From Bacillota bacterium (GTDB taxonomy: Bacteria > Bacillota > Sulfobacillia > Symbiobacteriales > ZC4RG38): 64,000 nt of DNA. A program made the translations under genes and the position numbers. The notes below the pieces were generated by a model. That model was not told where the DNA came from, made no database searches, and worked only from the letters and a program-made list of their open reading frames with translations. Shown here one piece after another: positions 17,955 through 26,671 of this stretch. The DNA is taken from the NCBI GenBank assembly GCA_021890795.1, contig JAKKUO010000001.1, positions 124,001-188,000 on the forward strand. The letters run 5' to 3'. Numbering within the stretch: the first letter of the stretch is position 1; every line of letters begins with the position of its first letter.

Positions 17955-20276
17955 ATGGCTGAGAAGCGCAAGCCTCTTATCATCGCGGAGAAGCCCAGCG
18001 CCGCCCGGGCCATCGCCGAGGCCCTGGGCGGCTTCCGCCGCAAGGCCAACTACATGGAGAGCGACGAGTACCTGCTCTCCTGGGCCTTCGGCCATCTGGT
18101 CGACCTCTGGGAGCCGGAGGACTACAACCCCGAGTGGCGCCGCTGGTCCCTGGACAGCCTGCCCATCCTGCCCGAGGAGTTCCGGCTGAAGGTGATCGCC
18201 CGGACCGCGGCCCAGTTCCGGGTGCTCGAGCGCCTGGTCCGCCGGGCGTCCTCCCTGATCAACGCCTGCGACGCCGGCCGGGAGGGCGAGCTGATCTTCC
18301 GGTTCATCGTCCAGGCCCTGGGAGTCGACCTCCCGGTGCAGCGGCTCTGGGTCTCCTCCCTGACCCCCGAGGCGATCCGGGCGGGGTTCCGGGACCTCCG
18401 CCCGGGCTCGGAGTACGACCGGCTATACCAGAGCGCCCTCTGCCGGGCCCAGGGGGACTGGCTGATCGGCATGAACGGCACCCGGGCCTTCTCGGCCGCC
18501 TTTGGGGAGCTCCTCTCCGTCGGCCGGGTTCAGACCCCGACCCTGGCCATGGTGGTCCGGCGGGAGCAGGAGATCCGGAACTTCCGGCCGGAGCCGTACT
18601 GGCAGGTGGTGGCGGAGTTCGTCACCCCGGAGGGCCACCGGTACAAGGGGATCTGGCAGGGGCCCGAAGGGGACCGGCTGTGGGAGGAGGCCGCCGCAGC
18701 GGCCATCCGGGACCGGGTGGCCGCGGCCGGAGCGGCGCGGGTGGAGGCGGTGGAGACCCAGGAGGTGGCGGAGAAGCCGCCCCAGCTATACGACCTCACC
18801 AGCCTGCAGCGGGAAGCGAACCGGCGCTTCGGCCTCACCGCGGCGGCCACCCTGAAGGCCGCCCAGACCCTGTACGAGCGGAAGCTCATCACCTACCCCC
18901 GGACCGACAGCCGCTACCTCACCCGGGATGTAGCCCGGCAGGTCCACCGGCCTCTCCAGGCCCTGAGCCGGCTCCCGGCCTACGCGGCCCTGGTGGAGGC
19001 CGCGGACCCGGCCCGGATCTGGACCGGCCGGGTGGTCAACGAGGCCCGGGTAACGGACCACCATGCGATCCTCCCCACCGGGGAGCCGATCCCGGAACTC
19101 ACCGGGGTGGAGCAGAAGATCTTCGACCTCATCGCCCGGCGGTTCCTCGCCCAGTTCTTCCCCGAGGCCCGGTTCCGGGACCTGGAGATCTGGACCCGGG
19201 CCGGGGATGAGGACCGGTTCCGCAGCCGGGGCCGGGTGCTGGTGGACCCGGGCTGGCAGGCCGCGGATCCGCCGCCCCGGCGCCGGAAGTCCAGCGGCTC
19301 CGCCCGGGCCGAGGCCGAGGCAGGGGAGGCGGAGGAGGCTGGGCCGGAGCTGGAGGGGCCGCTTCCTGACCTGACCCCGGACGAGCCGGTAACGGTGGCG
19401 AAGGTGGAGGCCCTCCGCAAGGAGACCCAGCCGCCCCGGCGGTACACCGAGGCCTCCCTCCTCGCGGCCATGGAGGCCGCCGGCCAGGAGATCGAGGACG
19501 AGGAGCTGCGGGAGGCGATGAAGGGCCGGGGTCTGGGCACCCCGGCCACCCGGGCGGCGATCATCGAGCGGCTGAAGGAGGTCGGGTACCTCCAGGTCCG
19601 GGGGAAGACCCTCTACCCCACCCCCAAGGCCGAGCGGCTGGTCTCCCTCGTGGAGGCGGTGGGCGCGAAGGTCCTGCTCTCCCCGGAGCTGACGGGGGAG
19701 TGGGAGAAGCGCATCGCCGACATCCAGGCCGGCACCTACGACCCGGACCGGCTGCGGCAGGAGATGAAGGCCCTGGCCATCGAGGTGGTGGAGCAAGTCC
19801 GGTACGCGGCCCTGACGGGGGTGGGCCAGCAGGGGACCGGGCCCGGGGCTGCCGCCCCCACCGAGGCCGGGGGGGCCGCCGCATCCGGGGCGGACGGTGC
19901 GGCTGCTGCGGCCCGGGCGGAGGTGGCCGCGGCGGCGCCGGCGGGCGAACCGGCGGGCAGCCGTTGGCCGGAGGGCCTCCGGGCGGGCACCTGCCCCCGG
20001 TGCGGCAGCCCTGTGGTCTGGCAAGGGCGGGAGTGGCGGTGCCAGGGCGAGGGGTGCACCCTCCGGATCCCCGGGGAACTCTGCCGCCGCCCCATCACAC
20101 CGGAGGAGGCGGGGGTGATCCTCCGGGAGGGGCGGAGCGGGCTTCTCGAAGGCTTTGTCTCCCGCCACGGCCGCCCCTTCTCCGCCTACCTCGTCCTCGG
20201 TCCCGACGGGGTCTCCTTCGAATTTCCCGCCGCGCCCGCGGGCCGGCGGGGCAGAACCCGGAAGCAGCGCGGCTGA
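17955..20276 (+). CDS. topB: DNA topoisomerase III-type (type IA)
   Basis: Type IA topoisomerase, 773 aa from ATG 17955; an in-frame GTG at 17937 is equally possible by ribosome site. The TOPRIM domain starts at LIIAEKPSAARAIAEALGG and has the acidic DAGREGELIFR. The active-site Tyr is Y314 in LITYPRTDSRYL. A low-complexity Ala/Glu segment interrupts the domain near residues 450-475. The C-terminus holds a zinc ribbon CPRCGSPVVW...CQGEGC and a TopB-like domain ending VSFEFP. An Ala/Gly-rich linker of ~50 residues precedes the ribbon. It relaxes or decatenates negatively supercoiled DNA. Confidence 0.93.
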   Translation: MAEKRKPLIIAEKPSAARAIAEALGGFRRKANYMESDEYLLSWAFGHLVDLWEPEDYNPEWRRWSLDSLPILPEEFRLKVIARTAAQFRVLERLVRRASSLINACDAGREGELIFRFIVQALGVDLPVQRLWVSSLTPEAIRAGFRDLRPGSEYDRLYQSALCRAQGDWLIGMNGTRAFSAAFGELLSVGRVQTPTLAMVVRREQEIRNFRPEPYWQVVAEFVTPEGHRYKGIWQGPEGDRLWEEAAAAAIRDRVAAAGAARVEAVETQEVAEKPPQLYDLTSLQREANRRFGLTAAATLKAAQTLYERKLITYPRTDSRYLTRDVARQVHRPLQALSRLPAYAALVEAADPARIWTGRVVNEARVTDHHAILPTGEPIPELTGVEQKIFDLIARRFLAQFFPEARFRDLEIWTRAGDEDRFRSRGRVLVDPGWQAADPPPRRRKSSGSARAEAEAGEAEEAGPELEGPLPDLTPDEPVTVAKVEALRKETQPPRRYTEASLLAAMEAAGQEIEDEELREAMKGRGLGTPATRAAIIERLKEVGYLQVRGKTLYPTPKAERLVSLVEAVGAKVLLSPELTGEWEKRIADIQAGTYDPDRLRQEMKALAIEVVEQVRYAALTGVGQQGTGPGAAAPTEAGGAAASGADGAAAAARAEVAAAAPAGEPAGSRWPEGLRAGTCPRCGSPVVWQGREWRCQGEGCTLRIPGELCRRPITPEEAGVILREGRSGLLEGFVSRHGRPFSAYLVLGPDGVSFEFPAAPAGRRGRTRKQRG

Positions 20277-20310
20277 TTTCGCCCATATACCCGCTTACGG
20301 GTCCACCCCC

Positions 20311-20338
20311 TTCGCCGCCCCCATGCGGGGGCGGCGAA
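20311..20338. terminator. Hairpin between convergent topB and glycosyltransferase genes
   Basis: A perfect 12-bp stem, TTCGCCGCCCCC / GGGGGCGGCGAA, with loop ATGC. It sits 35 nt after topB and 3 nt after the minus-strand gene stop. There is no T-run on either strand, so termination efficiency is uncertain. Confidence 0.6.
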
Positions 20339-20340
20339 TC

Positions 20341-22410
20341 CTATTCCCGGGTGCGGGGGGTCTTCACCCAGCCCTGGGGGCTTCGGCCCAGGCCCCGGAG
20401 GACCAAGGCGCTGGAGTAGGGTACCGGGAAGAGAAAGGCCGCCAGGGGCAGCAGCAGGAGGTTCACCAGGGCCAAGGCCTGGCTCCGCAAGGTGGCGGCC
20501 TCCCGGGCGGCGGTGTCCAGGTGAGGCGCGTACCGCCGGAAGGCGTAAAGCGTGAAGCCCACGTAGATGAGGGAAAGCAGGCTGAGGCCAGCCCGCACCG
20601 GCGCCGGGAGCACCCCGGGGTCCAGCATCCCCAGGTAGTAAGCGGCCAGGGCGGCGGGAGGCACCAGGGTCGCGGCCTGGTAGAAGACCCATTCCCGCTG
20701 CCCTTTCCGGAAGAGCTGCCGGAGCACCGCCCGGCGCCGCTCCGGCGGGTAGCTGGTCTCCCGCCGGATCTTGTCCATCACCTGGAGGTGGCCCGTGGCC
20801 CACCGGAGCCGCTGCCGGAAAAAGCCCGCAAAGGTCGGCGGCGTCTGCTCCGAGGACGGCAGGGGCAGGTACTCGGGCCAGGCCCCGCACCGGAGGTAGG
20901 CCCGGGTGCCGAGTTCCAGGTCCTCGGTCAGGGACTGGTGGTCGTATCCGCCCACCGCCCGGAGCAGGTCGGCAGTGACGAAGAGGTTGGTCCCGCCGAC
21001 AAAGGGCAGGTGGCGGAAGAGGGCCGGCAGGTACCAGTCGTGGGCTACGGCCTGGTACAGCGACGCGATCTTGCAAAAGGGCCCCATCTCGTAGAAGTTC
21101 CGTACCTGGAAGACCGGCCCCTGGAAGATCTGCACCGGCCGGCCCACCCGGGGCGCCCGCCAGGGGCGTTCCTCCGGCCCCAGGTCCTGGAGCCACCGGT
21201 GCGCCACGTAAAGGAGCACCCCGGGGTCCGGCCGGGACTCGGCGTCGTAAAACCCGCACCACTCCGTCCGGGGGTCGACAAACCCCAGGCCCCAGTTGAG
21301 GGCCCGCCCTTTCGTCGAGGGCACCTCCCGGCCGATGCACAAGCCGCCCAACCGGCCGTCGAAGTCGAAGGGCACCGTCACGTGGACCAGCCGGGGCCGT
21401 CCCGGGTGCCGGGCCAGTTCCTGTACCTTCCGGGCGAGGATGTCCTGGGTGGTGGGGTAGACCTCCCGGTAGGTCGCCTCCAGAGCCTGGTGGAGGGCCT
21501 CGGGCCCGGCCTCCCGGAGCCGCCGGAGCCGCTCCAGGATCCGGCCGGCCAGGGCTTCGGCCATGGTGACCAGGATCTCCTGGGTCAGGGAGTGGTGGGC
21601 CCGGGCCACCCGGGCCGCCAGGTGCCGGACCAGCCGGGCCTGACCGGGGTCCCGCCGCAGGGCCGCCATGGCCACCACCACCGGGATCCCGTGGGCCAGG
21701 AGGGCCGCAAAGGCCGCCTGGCGGTCTTTCTCCCGGGCCTGGCGAAGCCGGCGGCGCAGCAGCACCTCCACCTCGCACAGCCGGGTCTCAAGCCCCCACC
21801 GGCGCCCGGGGTAGAGCCGGCGGGCCGCCTCCCAGATCAGTTGCCGGCTGACGGGCTCCGGGAGGGAGGTGAGGCTGAGAGGGGCCAGGGACGGGTCTCC
21901 CCCGCCCTCGGTCGCCAGCCTGGCCAGCAGCCCCAGCACCAGGCCCTGGACCTCCGGCGCCGCCTCCGGCGGGGGCGCGGGCGCCGGGCCCTCGCCCCTG
22001 GCTTCAGGCCTCTCCAGGGTCGCCAGGCCGGCCGCGACCGCCCTCGCCGCTTCCCGGACGATACCGGGCCGCCGCTGGTCGGCAGCCCGCTGCTCTTTCT
22101 CATCGGTCACCACCAGGATCTCGTACCGGTCCGGCGGGTAATCCAGGGCCGCCATGTGGTCGACGGTGCCCTCGATCACCTCCGCCTCGTTTCGGGCGGG
22201 GATCAGGATCGAGAAGAACGGCAGCGGCCGCCCCAGGGCCCGGGCCTGGGCTTCCACCTGGCCGACGGTGAGCCGGGGACGCCGCCGCCAGTAGTACCGC
22301 TCTGCATACCGCTTCCAGAGGAGCAGCCGGCAGAAAAGGAGGAACATCAGGAGGTAGGCGGCTGCCACCGCCAGGTAGAGGTACTGCGGCAGGGTGAGGG
22401 CCCCGACCAT
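20341..22410 (-). CDS. membrane glycosyltransferase family 2 with large internal insertion
   Basis: 689 aa. ATG at 22410 follows GGAGGCGATGAG. N-terminal transmembrane helix at ~10-30; GT-A core begins FFSILIPARNEAEVI (65-79) and ILVVTDEKEQ (98-107). It then resumes at VHVTVPFDFDGRLGG (~342). The acidic DxD-like motif is FYDAESRPD (~387-395), and the acceptor/QxxRW motif RQRLRWATGHLQ follows. The C-terminus has three or more transmembrane helices. Between residues ~108 and 340 lies a ~230-residue, mostly helical, Arg/Ala/Leu-rich insertion absent from ordinary GT2 enzymes. The overall layout resembles processive membrane GT2 proteins; substrate unknown. It is divergent from spoIVA, which may hint at a spore-envelope role (inference). 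Confidence 0.85.
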   Translation of the reverse strand: MVGALTLPQYLYLAVAAAYLLMFLLFCRLLLWKRYAERYYWRRRPRLTVGQVEAQARALGRPLPFFSILIPARNEAEVIEGTVDHMAALDYPPDRYEILVVTDEKEQRAADQRRPGIVREAARAVAAGLATLERPEARGEGPAPAPPPEAAPEVQGLVLGLLARLATEGGGDPSLAPLSLTSLPEPVSRQLIWEAARRLYPGRRWGLETRLCEVEVLLRRRLRQAREKDRQAAFAALLAHGIPVVVAMAALRRDPGQARLVRHLAARVARAHHSLTQEILVTMAEALAGRILERLRRLREAGPEALHQALEATYREVYPTTQDILARKVQELARHPGRPRLVHVTVPFDFDGRLGGLCIGREVPSTKGRALNWGLGFVDPRTEWCGFYDAESRPDPGVLLYVAHRWLQDLGPEERPWRAPRVGRPVQIFQGPVFQVRNFYEMGPFCKIASLYQAVAHDWYLPALFRHLPFVGGTNLFVTADLLRAVGGYDHQSLTEDLELGTRAYLRCGAWPEYLPLPSSEQTPPTFAGFFRQRLRWATGHLQVMDKIRRETSYPPERRRAVLRQLFRKGQREWVFYQAATLVPPAALAAYYLGMLDPGVLPAPVRAGLSLLSLIYVGFTLYAFRRYAPHLDTAAREAATLRSQALALVNLLLLPLAAFLFPVPYSSALVLRGLGRSPQGWVKTPRTRE

Positions 22411-22591
22411 CTCATCGCCTCCGCCTCGCCATCCTCGGGGGGTAGGTTGGCACAGGAACGGAGGGCTGATTCCTCGCCCTGCGGCTCCCCTGGAATCCCT
22501 CTGCCTGCCGGGGCCTCAAGTCCCCTTGCCTGCCGCAACGGGGATTCCCCTGCGTGCCGGGGCCGGCCTGTCATCTCCGGCCGAACCCGGT

Positions 22592-22621
22592 GGCATGGAC
22601 GCGCCCGCCCCCTCATAGCTA
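22592..22621 (+). promoter_or_regulatory. possible sigma-E promoter for spoIVA
   Basis: GGCATGGA (22592-22599) and CATAGCTA (22614-22621) are separated by 14 nt. This is the spacing of mother-cell sigma-E promoters (-35 GKMATATT, -10 CATACAMT). The GGCAT and CATA cores match; the flanks do not. The placement, 83 nt before a classic sigma-E gene, is supportive. The rest of the 293-base gap holds only GC-rich short repeats. Confidence 0.35.
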
Positions 22622-22703
22622 TGGACACGAGCATGTGCCCACAGGGCACGCCCGGGCCGGGCCCCGGCCCTGGGTAAAGTCCCGCCTGGGAGGGGGCTAC
22701 CAC

Positions 22704-24185
22704 ATGGATAAATTCAACATCTTCGAGGACATTGCCCAGCGGACCGGGGGCGACATCTACATCGGCGTCGTCGGCCCGGTGCGGACGGGCAAGTCTACCC
22801 TGATCCGTCGGTTCGTGGACCGGCTGATCCTGCCCCGGATCGAGGACGAGTTCCTGCGGGCCAGGATGCTGGACGAACTGCCCCAGTCCGGGGGCGGCCG
22901 GACGGTGATGACCGTTGAGCCGAAGTTTGTTCCGGAAGACGCGGTGGAACTGCCCCTCCGGGAAGGGGTGACGATGCGGGTCCGGCTCGTCGACGTGGTC
23001 GGCTACCCGGTGGAGGGAGCGCTGGGGTTTACTGACGAGGAGGGCCAGCCCCGGATGGTCCTCACCCCCTGGTTCGACCACGAGGTCACCTTCCAGGAGG
23101 CCGCGGAGATCGGCACCCGGAAGGTGATCAGCGAGCACGCCACCCTGGGCCTGGTGGTCACCACCGACGGCTCGATCACCGACATCGCCCGGGGCAAGTA
23201 CCTGGAGGCGGAGGAGCGGGTGGTGGCCGAGCTCAAGGAGCTGGGCAAGCCCTTTGTCGTCGTCCTCAACACCACCCGCCCCTACGCCCAGGAGACCCTG
23301 GAACTGGCCGGGGAACTGGAGGAGAAGTACGGCGCGCCGGTGGTGCCGGTGGACGCCTCGGAACTCAGCGAGGACGACATCTACCTGATCCTCGAGCAGG
23401 CCCTTTTCGAGTTCCCGGTCAAGGAGCTGCAGGTAGCGATCCCCCGGTGGGTGGAGGAGCTGGAGCCCGACCACTGGCTCCGCCGCCGGTTTGAAGAGGC
23501 CGCCATGGAGGCGGTCCAGGCGGTGGTCAAGGTCCGGGACGTGGACCCCGCGGTGGAGCGCCTTGCGGCCTGCGATGTGGTCCAGACCGCCCAGCTCCGG
23601 TCCCTGGACATGGGCACCGGTGTCGCGGTGGTCGAGCTGGAGGCCCACGACGACCTGTACTACCAGGTGCTGGAGGAGATCACCCAGGTGCGCCTCGAGG
23701 GCAAGCACACCATGGTGCGCCTCCTCCGGGAATGGGCCGTCGCCAAGCAGGAGTACGACAAGGTCGCCTCCGCCCTCCACGAGGTCCGGACCACCGGCTA
23801 CGGCATGGTCCCGCCCCAGCTTTCGGACATGACCTTCGCCGAGCCCGAACTGGTCAAGCGGGGCGGCCTCTGGGGGGTGCGGCTCCAGGCCAGCGCCCCG
23901 TCCCTGCACCTCATCCGAGCGGACATCGAGACCGAGGTGACGCCCATCATTGGCAGCGAGCGGCAGAGCGAGGAACTGCTCCAGTACCTGATGGAGAAGT
24001 TCGAGGACGACCCCAAGAAGCTCTGGGATTTCGATATCTTCGGCAAATCCCTCTACGAGCTGGTCCGGGAAGGGGTCCAGAACAAACTCTACCGCATGCC
24101 GGAGGACGCCCAGCAGAAGCTGCAGGAGACCCTGACCCGGATCATCAACGAGGGCAGCGGCGGACTCATCTGCATCATCATCTGA
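22704..24185 (+). CDS. spoIVA: stage IV sporulation protein A
   Basis: SpoIVA is an ATPase that polymerises on the forespore surface as the basement layer of the coat. Length 493 aa (B. subtilis 492). Start ATG 22704 (MDKFNIFEDIAQRTGGDIYI) is the family start, after GGGAGGGGG. Walker A is GPVRTGKST (~24-32). The N-terminal TRAFAC-like GTPase fold hydrolyses ATP in this family. The C-terminal tail GGLICIII matches the conserved membrane-surface anchoring end. An in-frame extension upstream is spurious. This gene is strong evidence for an endospore former. Confidence 0.98.
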   Translation: MDKFNIFEDIAQRTGGDIYIGVVGPVRTGKSTLIRRFVDRLILPRIEDEFLRARMLDELPQSGGGRTVMTVEPKFVPEDAVELPLREGVTMRVRLVDVVGYPVEGALGFTDEEGQPRMVLTPWFDHEVTFQEAAEIGTRKVISEHATLGLVVTTDGSITDIARGKYLEAEERVVAELKELGKPFVVVLNTTRPYAQETLELAGELEEKYGAPVVPVDASELSEDDIYLILEQALFEFPVKELQVAIPRWVEELEPDHWLRRRFEEAAMEAVQAVVKVRDVDPAVERLAACDVVQTAQLRSLDMGTGVAVVELEAHDDLYYQVLEEITQVRLEGKHTMVRLLREWAVAKQEYDKVASALHEVRTTGYGMVPPQLSDMTFAEPELVKRGGLWGVRLQASAPSLHLIRADIETEVTPIIGSERQSEELLQYLMEKFEDDPKKLWDFDIFGKSLYELVREGVQNKLYRMPEDAQQKLQETLTRIINEGSGGLICIII

Positions 24186-24261
24186 CCCGCCCGCTGCCCA
24201 GCGCCGGTCCTCGACCCGATATCCCCCCGGCGAAGGGGCCGCCGCCGGCCGGGGGATTTGG

Positions 24262-24291
24262 GTGGGTCCGGGCCGCGAGGCCCGGACCCAC
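24262..24291 (+). terminator. Hairpin after spoIVA, no T-run
   Basis: A perfect 13-bp stem GTGGGTCCGGGCC / GGCCCGGACCCAC around loop GCGA, 77 nt after the spoIVA stop. Followed by GC-rich sequence rather than Ts. Confidence 0.55.
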
Positions 24292-24341
24292 GCCGCGCTC
24301 GCCAAGGTCTGGTCCTGTTGGCCCTGGGGCTGACCTGGCTG

Positions 24342-24350
24342 TGGTAAAAT
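24342..24350 (+). promoter_or_regulatory. candidate extended -10 promoter for murJ
   Basis: TGGTAAAAT fits the extended -10 pattern TGnTATAAT with one mismatch. It lies 43 nt before the murJ ATG. A TTGGCC -35 would be 21 nt away, too far to count. Confidence 0.5.
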
Positions 24351-24392
24351 GGGGGGTGAATTTTTCATCGGGGGGAACACCGCAAGAGCGCC

Positions 24393-26024
24393 ATGGCCGA
24401 CACGGTGCAGCGGCTGGCGGGGGCCGCCCTGGCGGTCACGGCCCTCACGGTGGTGCAGAAGGTCGTCGGCTTTCTCACCGAGCTGGCGGTGGCCGGGGCC
24501 TTTGGCGCCAGCGCCGCCACGGACGCCTACCTGGTGGGCCTCACCCTCCCGTACCTGGTGGCCAACACCGCCATGGCCGGCCTCAGCCTTGCCCTCGTCC
24601 CCGCCCTGACCGGGGCCCTGACGGGAGCAGGGCCTGCGGCCGCGGTCGGGCTGAGCCGGCGTTACCTTCGGCGGCTGGGCTTTGGGGGCCTCCTGGTCGC
24701 CCTTCTGGGCGGAGCCGTCCTCCCCTGGGCGGTGGCGCCGGTGACCGGCGGGTGGAGCCCGGAACTCAGGCGGCTCGCGGTGGCCTCCGGCTGGCTTGCC
24801 TGGCCGGCGGTGGCCCTGGGGGCAGTGGCCGCGGTCTACCAGGCCCTCCTGCACAGCCACCGGGTCTTCCTCTTCACCCCGCTGGGGATCATCCTCCAGA
24901 ACCTGGCGGTGGCCGTCCCGGCCCTCTGGTTTTCGCACCTGGGGCCCCTGGTGCTGGCTGGGGGTTACACCGCCGGGGTGGGGCTGCACCTGGTCCTCTA
25001 CCTCCTGGCCTGGCGGGCGGTCTGCCGCCGGGTCCGGGGCGGATCCCCCCTGGCCGGCTCCGCCCAACCGGAAGGCTCCCCTCCAGTGGCTGAGCCCGCC
25101 GCGCCGGCGGGCCCCGGGGCTGCCAGTCCCGGGGCGGCGCCGGGGCAGCCTCGGGCTCTCCTGCTACCCCTCGTCGCCTGGTCCCTTCTGGGACAAGCTC
25201 CCACCCTGATCGAGAGGCTCTACGCCGGCTGGCTCCCTTCCGGCGCCGTCAGCGCATACTACTACGCGTACAAGCTCCGCCAGCTTCCCGTGGAGACCGC
25301 GGTTCAGGCGGTGGCCACCGTTACCTACCCGGCCCTGGCAGCGGCCGCGACCCTGGGGCGGCGGCAAGAGCTTCGGACGACGGTGCTGGAGGGGGTGCGC
25401 CTCGGGCTCCTGGCGGCCTTGCCGGCGGCGGTGGGGCTCGGGGTCCTGGCCGAGCCCATCGTCCGGGTGGTCTACGAGCGGGGGGCCTTCGGCGCCGGCG
25501 CCACGGCCATGACCGCCGGGGCCCTGGCCGGGTACGCGCCGGGAGTCCCGGCCCAGGCGGTCGCCACGGTGCTCGCCTACACCCTCTTTGCCACAGGGCG
25601 ACCCTGGTGGCCCCCGATCGCGCTCTCGCTCGCCGCCCTGATCCAGGCTGGCACGGCCTGGCTCCTGCTGCCGGCAGCCGGGGCGGCTGCGCTGCCCTGG
25701 GCCTCCTCGGTGGCCGCCGGGGCGGCCGGGGTGGGACTCGCCCTGGCCTGGACCCGGCACCAGAGCGCCCCCGTTCCCTGGCGGCAGGCGGTGGCCCCGC
25801 CCCTTCTCGCGACCCTGCCGGTCGCGGCGGTCAGCCTGGTCGCCGCCGGTCCCCTCCGCCAGATGCCTCCCGGCCCCGGCCTGACCCTGGGGCTGCTGGC
25901 AACCATCGGTGCCGCCGTCCTGGTCTTCCTGCTGGCCCTGGTCCGGCTGCGGCTGCCGGAGGCAGACCTCCTGTTCCGCAAGCTCGTCCGGCCCTTCCGG
26001 GCCCAGAACCGCGGGGAGGGGTGA
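24393..26024 (+). CDS. murJ: MurJ/MviN-family lipid II flippase-like membrane protein
   Basis: 543 aa polytopic membrane protein of the MOP exporter superfamily, about 13-14 helices. The N-terminus shows the MurJ-like pattern VVQKVVGFLTELAVAGAFGA, then ATDAYLVGLTLPYLVAN. MurJ moves lipid-linked peptidoglycan precursors across the membrane. Start ATG 24393 has a G-rich ribosome site somewhat far upstream. An insertion rich in Pro/Gly/Ala (~residues 210-250) interrupts a cytoplasmic loop. A sporulation-specific paralogue (SpoVB-like) or another polysaccharide flippase is possible; the neighbouring spoIVA makes that worth considering. Confidence 0.85.
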   Translation: MADTVQRLAGAALAVTALTVVQKVVGFLTELAVAGAFGASAATDAYLVGLTLPYLVANTAMAGLSLALVPALTGALTGAGPAAAVGLSRRYLRRLGFGGLLVALLGGAVLPWAVAPVTGGWSPELRRLAVASGWLAWPAVALGAVAAVYQALLHSHRVFLFTPLGIILQNLAVAVPALWFSHLGPLVLAGGYTAGVGLHLVLYLLAWRAVCRRVRGGSPLAGSAQPEGSPPVAEPAAPAGPGAASPGAAPGQPRALLLPLVAWSLLGQAPTLIERLYAGWLPSGAVSAYYYAYKLRQLPVETAVQAVATVTYPALAAAATLGRRQELRTTVLEGVRLGLLAALPAAVGLGVLAEPIVRVVYERGAFGAGATAMTAGALAGYAPGVPAQAVATVLAYTLFATGRPWWPPIALSLAALIQAGTAWLLLPAAGAAALPWASSVAAGAAGVGLALAWTRHQSAPVPWRQAVAPPLLATLPVAAVSLVAAGPLRQMPPGPGLTLGLLATIGAAVLVFLLALVRLRLPEADLLFRKLVRPFRAQNRGEG

Positions 26025-26073
26025 CCGGCCGGGGCGGAACACCGCTGTCCCGAATCCTCCGACAGGAAAGAAG

Positions 26074-26102
26074 TTGCAACCTGACGGCCGCCGTGTTAAG
26101 AT
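26074..26102 (+). promoter_or_regulatory. sigma-A promoter with extended -10
   Basis: TTGCAA (26074-26079), 17 nt, TAAGAT (26097-26102), with TG at 26094-26095 giving an extended -10. The stretch is visibly AT-richer than its surroundings. It precedes the small gene at 26236 with a ~130-nt leader. Confidence 0.6.
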
Positions 26103-26235
26103 GAATCCAGTACCCGGGCGGATGGCCGCGGGGCGCCGCCGCGGGTCTCTTCTGGCCCCGGTGTTTCATTGATGCACCACCGCCGTTCACCTGAGGGCGA
26201 GTCGTTGCACCCCCGTGCCGGAGGGGAGGATGCCA

Positions 26236-26496
26236 ATGGGGAAGGTGGTGCCGCTCTCCCCGCGCCTTCTGCCGACCCAGGTGGAGGCGGCGCTCCTCGC
26301 GGCGGGAGACCGGTTCCAGCGGCGGCTGCGGGCCCAGGAACAGCTCCCCGCCCTCCTGGCTGCCCTGGTGGAGGCGGGGCAGTCGGACCTTGCCCTGTCC
26401 ATCCTCCTGCGGTGGGGCCGGGGCGAGGCGGACCCTGCGGACCTTTTGGAGGTCTGCGTCCAGGCGGTGGCGCAGGCAGAAAGCCGGGAGCCGTGA
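26236..26496 (+). CDS. small hypothetical helical protein
   Basis: 86 aa, not recognised. ATG 26236 sits 7 nt after GGAGGGGAGG; the in-frame ATG 26230 abuts that site and GTG 26215 precedes it, so both are less likely. The protein (MGKVVPLSPRLLPTQVEAAL onward) is Leu/Ala/Glu-rich with probable amphipathic helices and no signal peptide. It has its own promoter upstream and a strong terminator downstream, so it is an independent transcription unit between murJ and der. Confidence 0.75.
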   Translation: MGKVVPLSPRLLPTQVEAALLAAGDRFQRRLRAQEQLPALLAALVEAGQSDLALSILLRWGRGEADPADLLEVCVQAVAQAESREP

Positions 26497-26540
26497 GTCT
26501 GCAGGCAGGAGCACCGGGAAATCAGGAAGAAAAAGGCCGC

Positions 26541-26564
26541 GACCGGCGTAAGCCGGTCCTTTTT
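26541..26564 (+). terminator. Rho-independent terminator
   Basis: GACCGGC (26541-26547), loop GTAA, GCCGGTC (26552-26558), then five Ts at 26560-26564. It ends the small gene at 26236-26496. Confidence 0.93.
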
Positions 26565-26582
26565 CGTGCCCGGCCCCGCCCG

Positions 26583-26612
26583 TTGCCGGTGCGGGGGCAC
26601 CTCTGGCATACT
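26583..26612 (+). promoter_or_regulatory. candidate promoter for der
   Basis: TTGCCG (26583-26588), 18 nt, CATACT (26607-26612) with TGG before it (extended -10). It lies between the upstream terminator and der. Confidence 0.5.
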
Positions 26613-26671
26613 GGGGCAGGGACTCGAGGCAGCGGGTAGACTAGGCGACACAAAGGAAGGTGACCTCCGAC

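Noticed and set aside
19300-20276. TopB as a fusion with another protein
   Set aside because: The Ala/Gly-rich linker and zinc ribbon are normal for type IA topoisomerases of this kind; no second catalytic domain is visible.
22347-25067. 906-codon open frame on the minus strand opposite spoIVA and murJ
   Set aside because: Antisense to two well-supported genes; composition is Gly/Pro/Arg/His-rich without motifs. Long spurious frames are expected at this GC content. The same applies to minus frames at 1737-3953 and 51329-53962 and the plus frame at 20155-22677.
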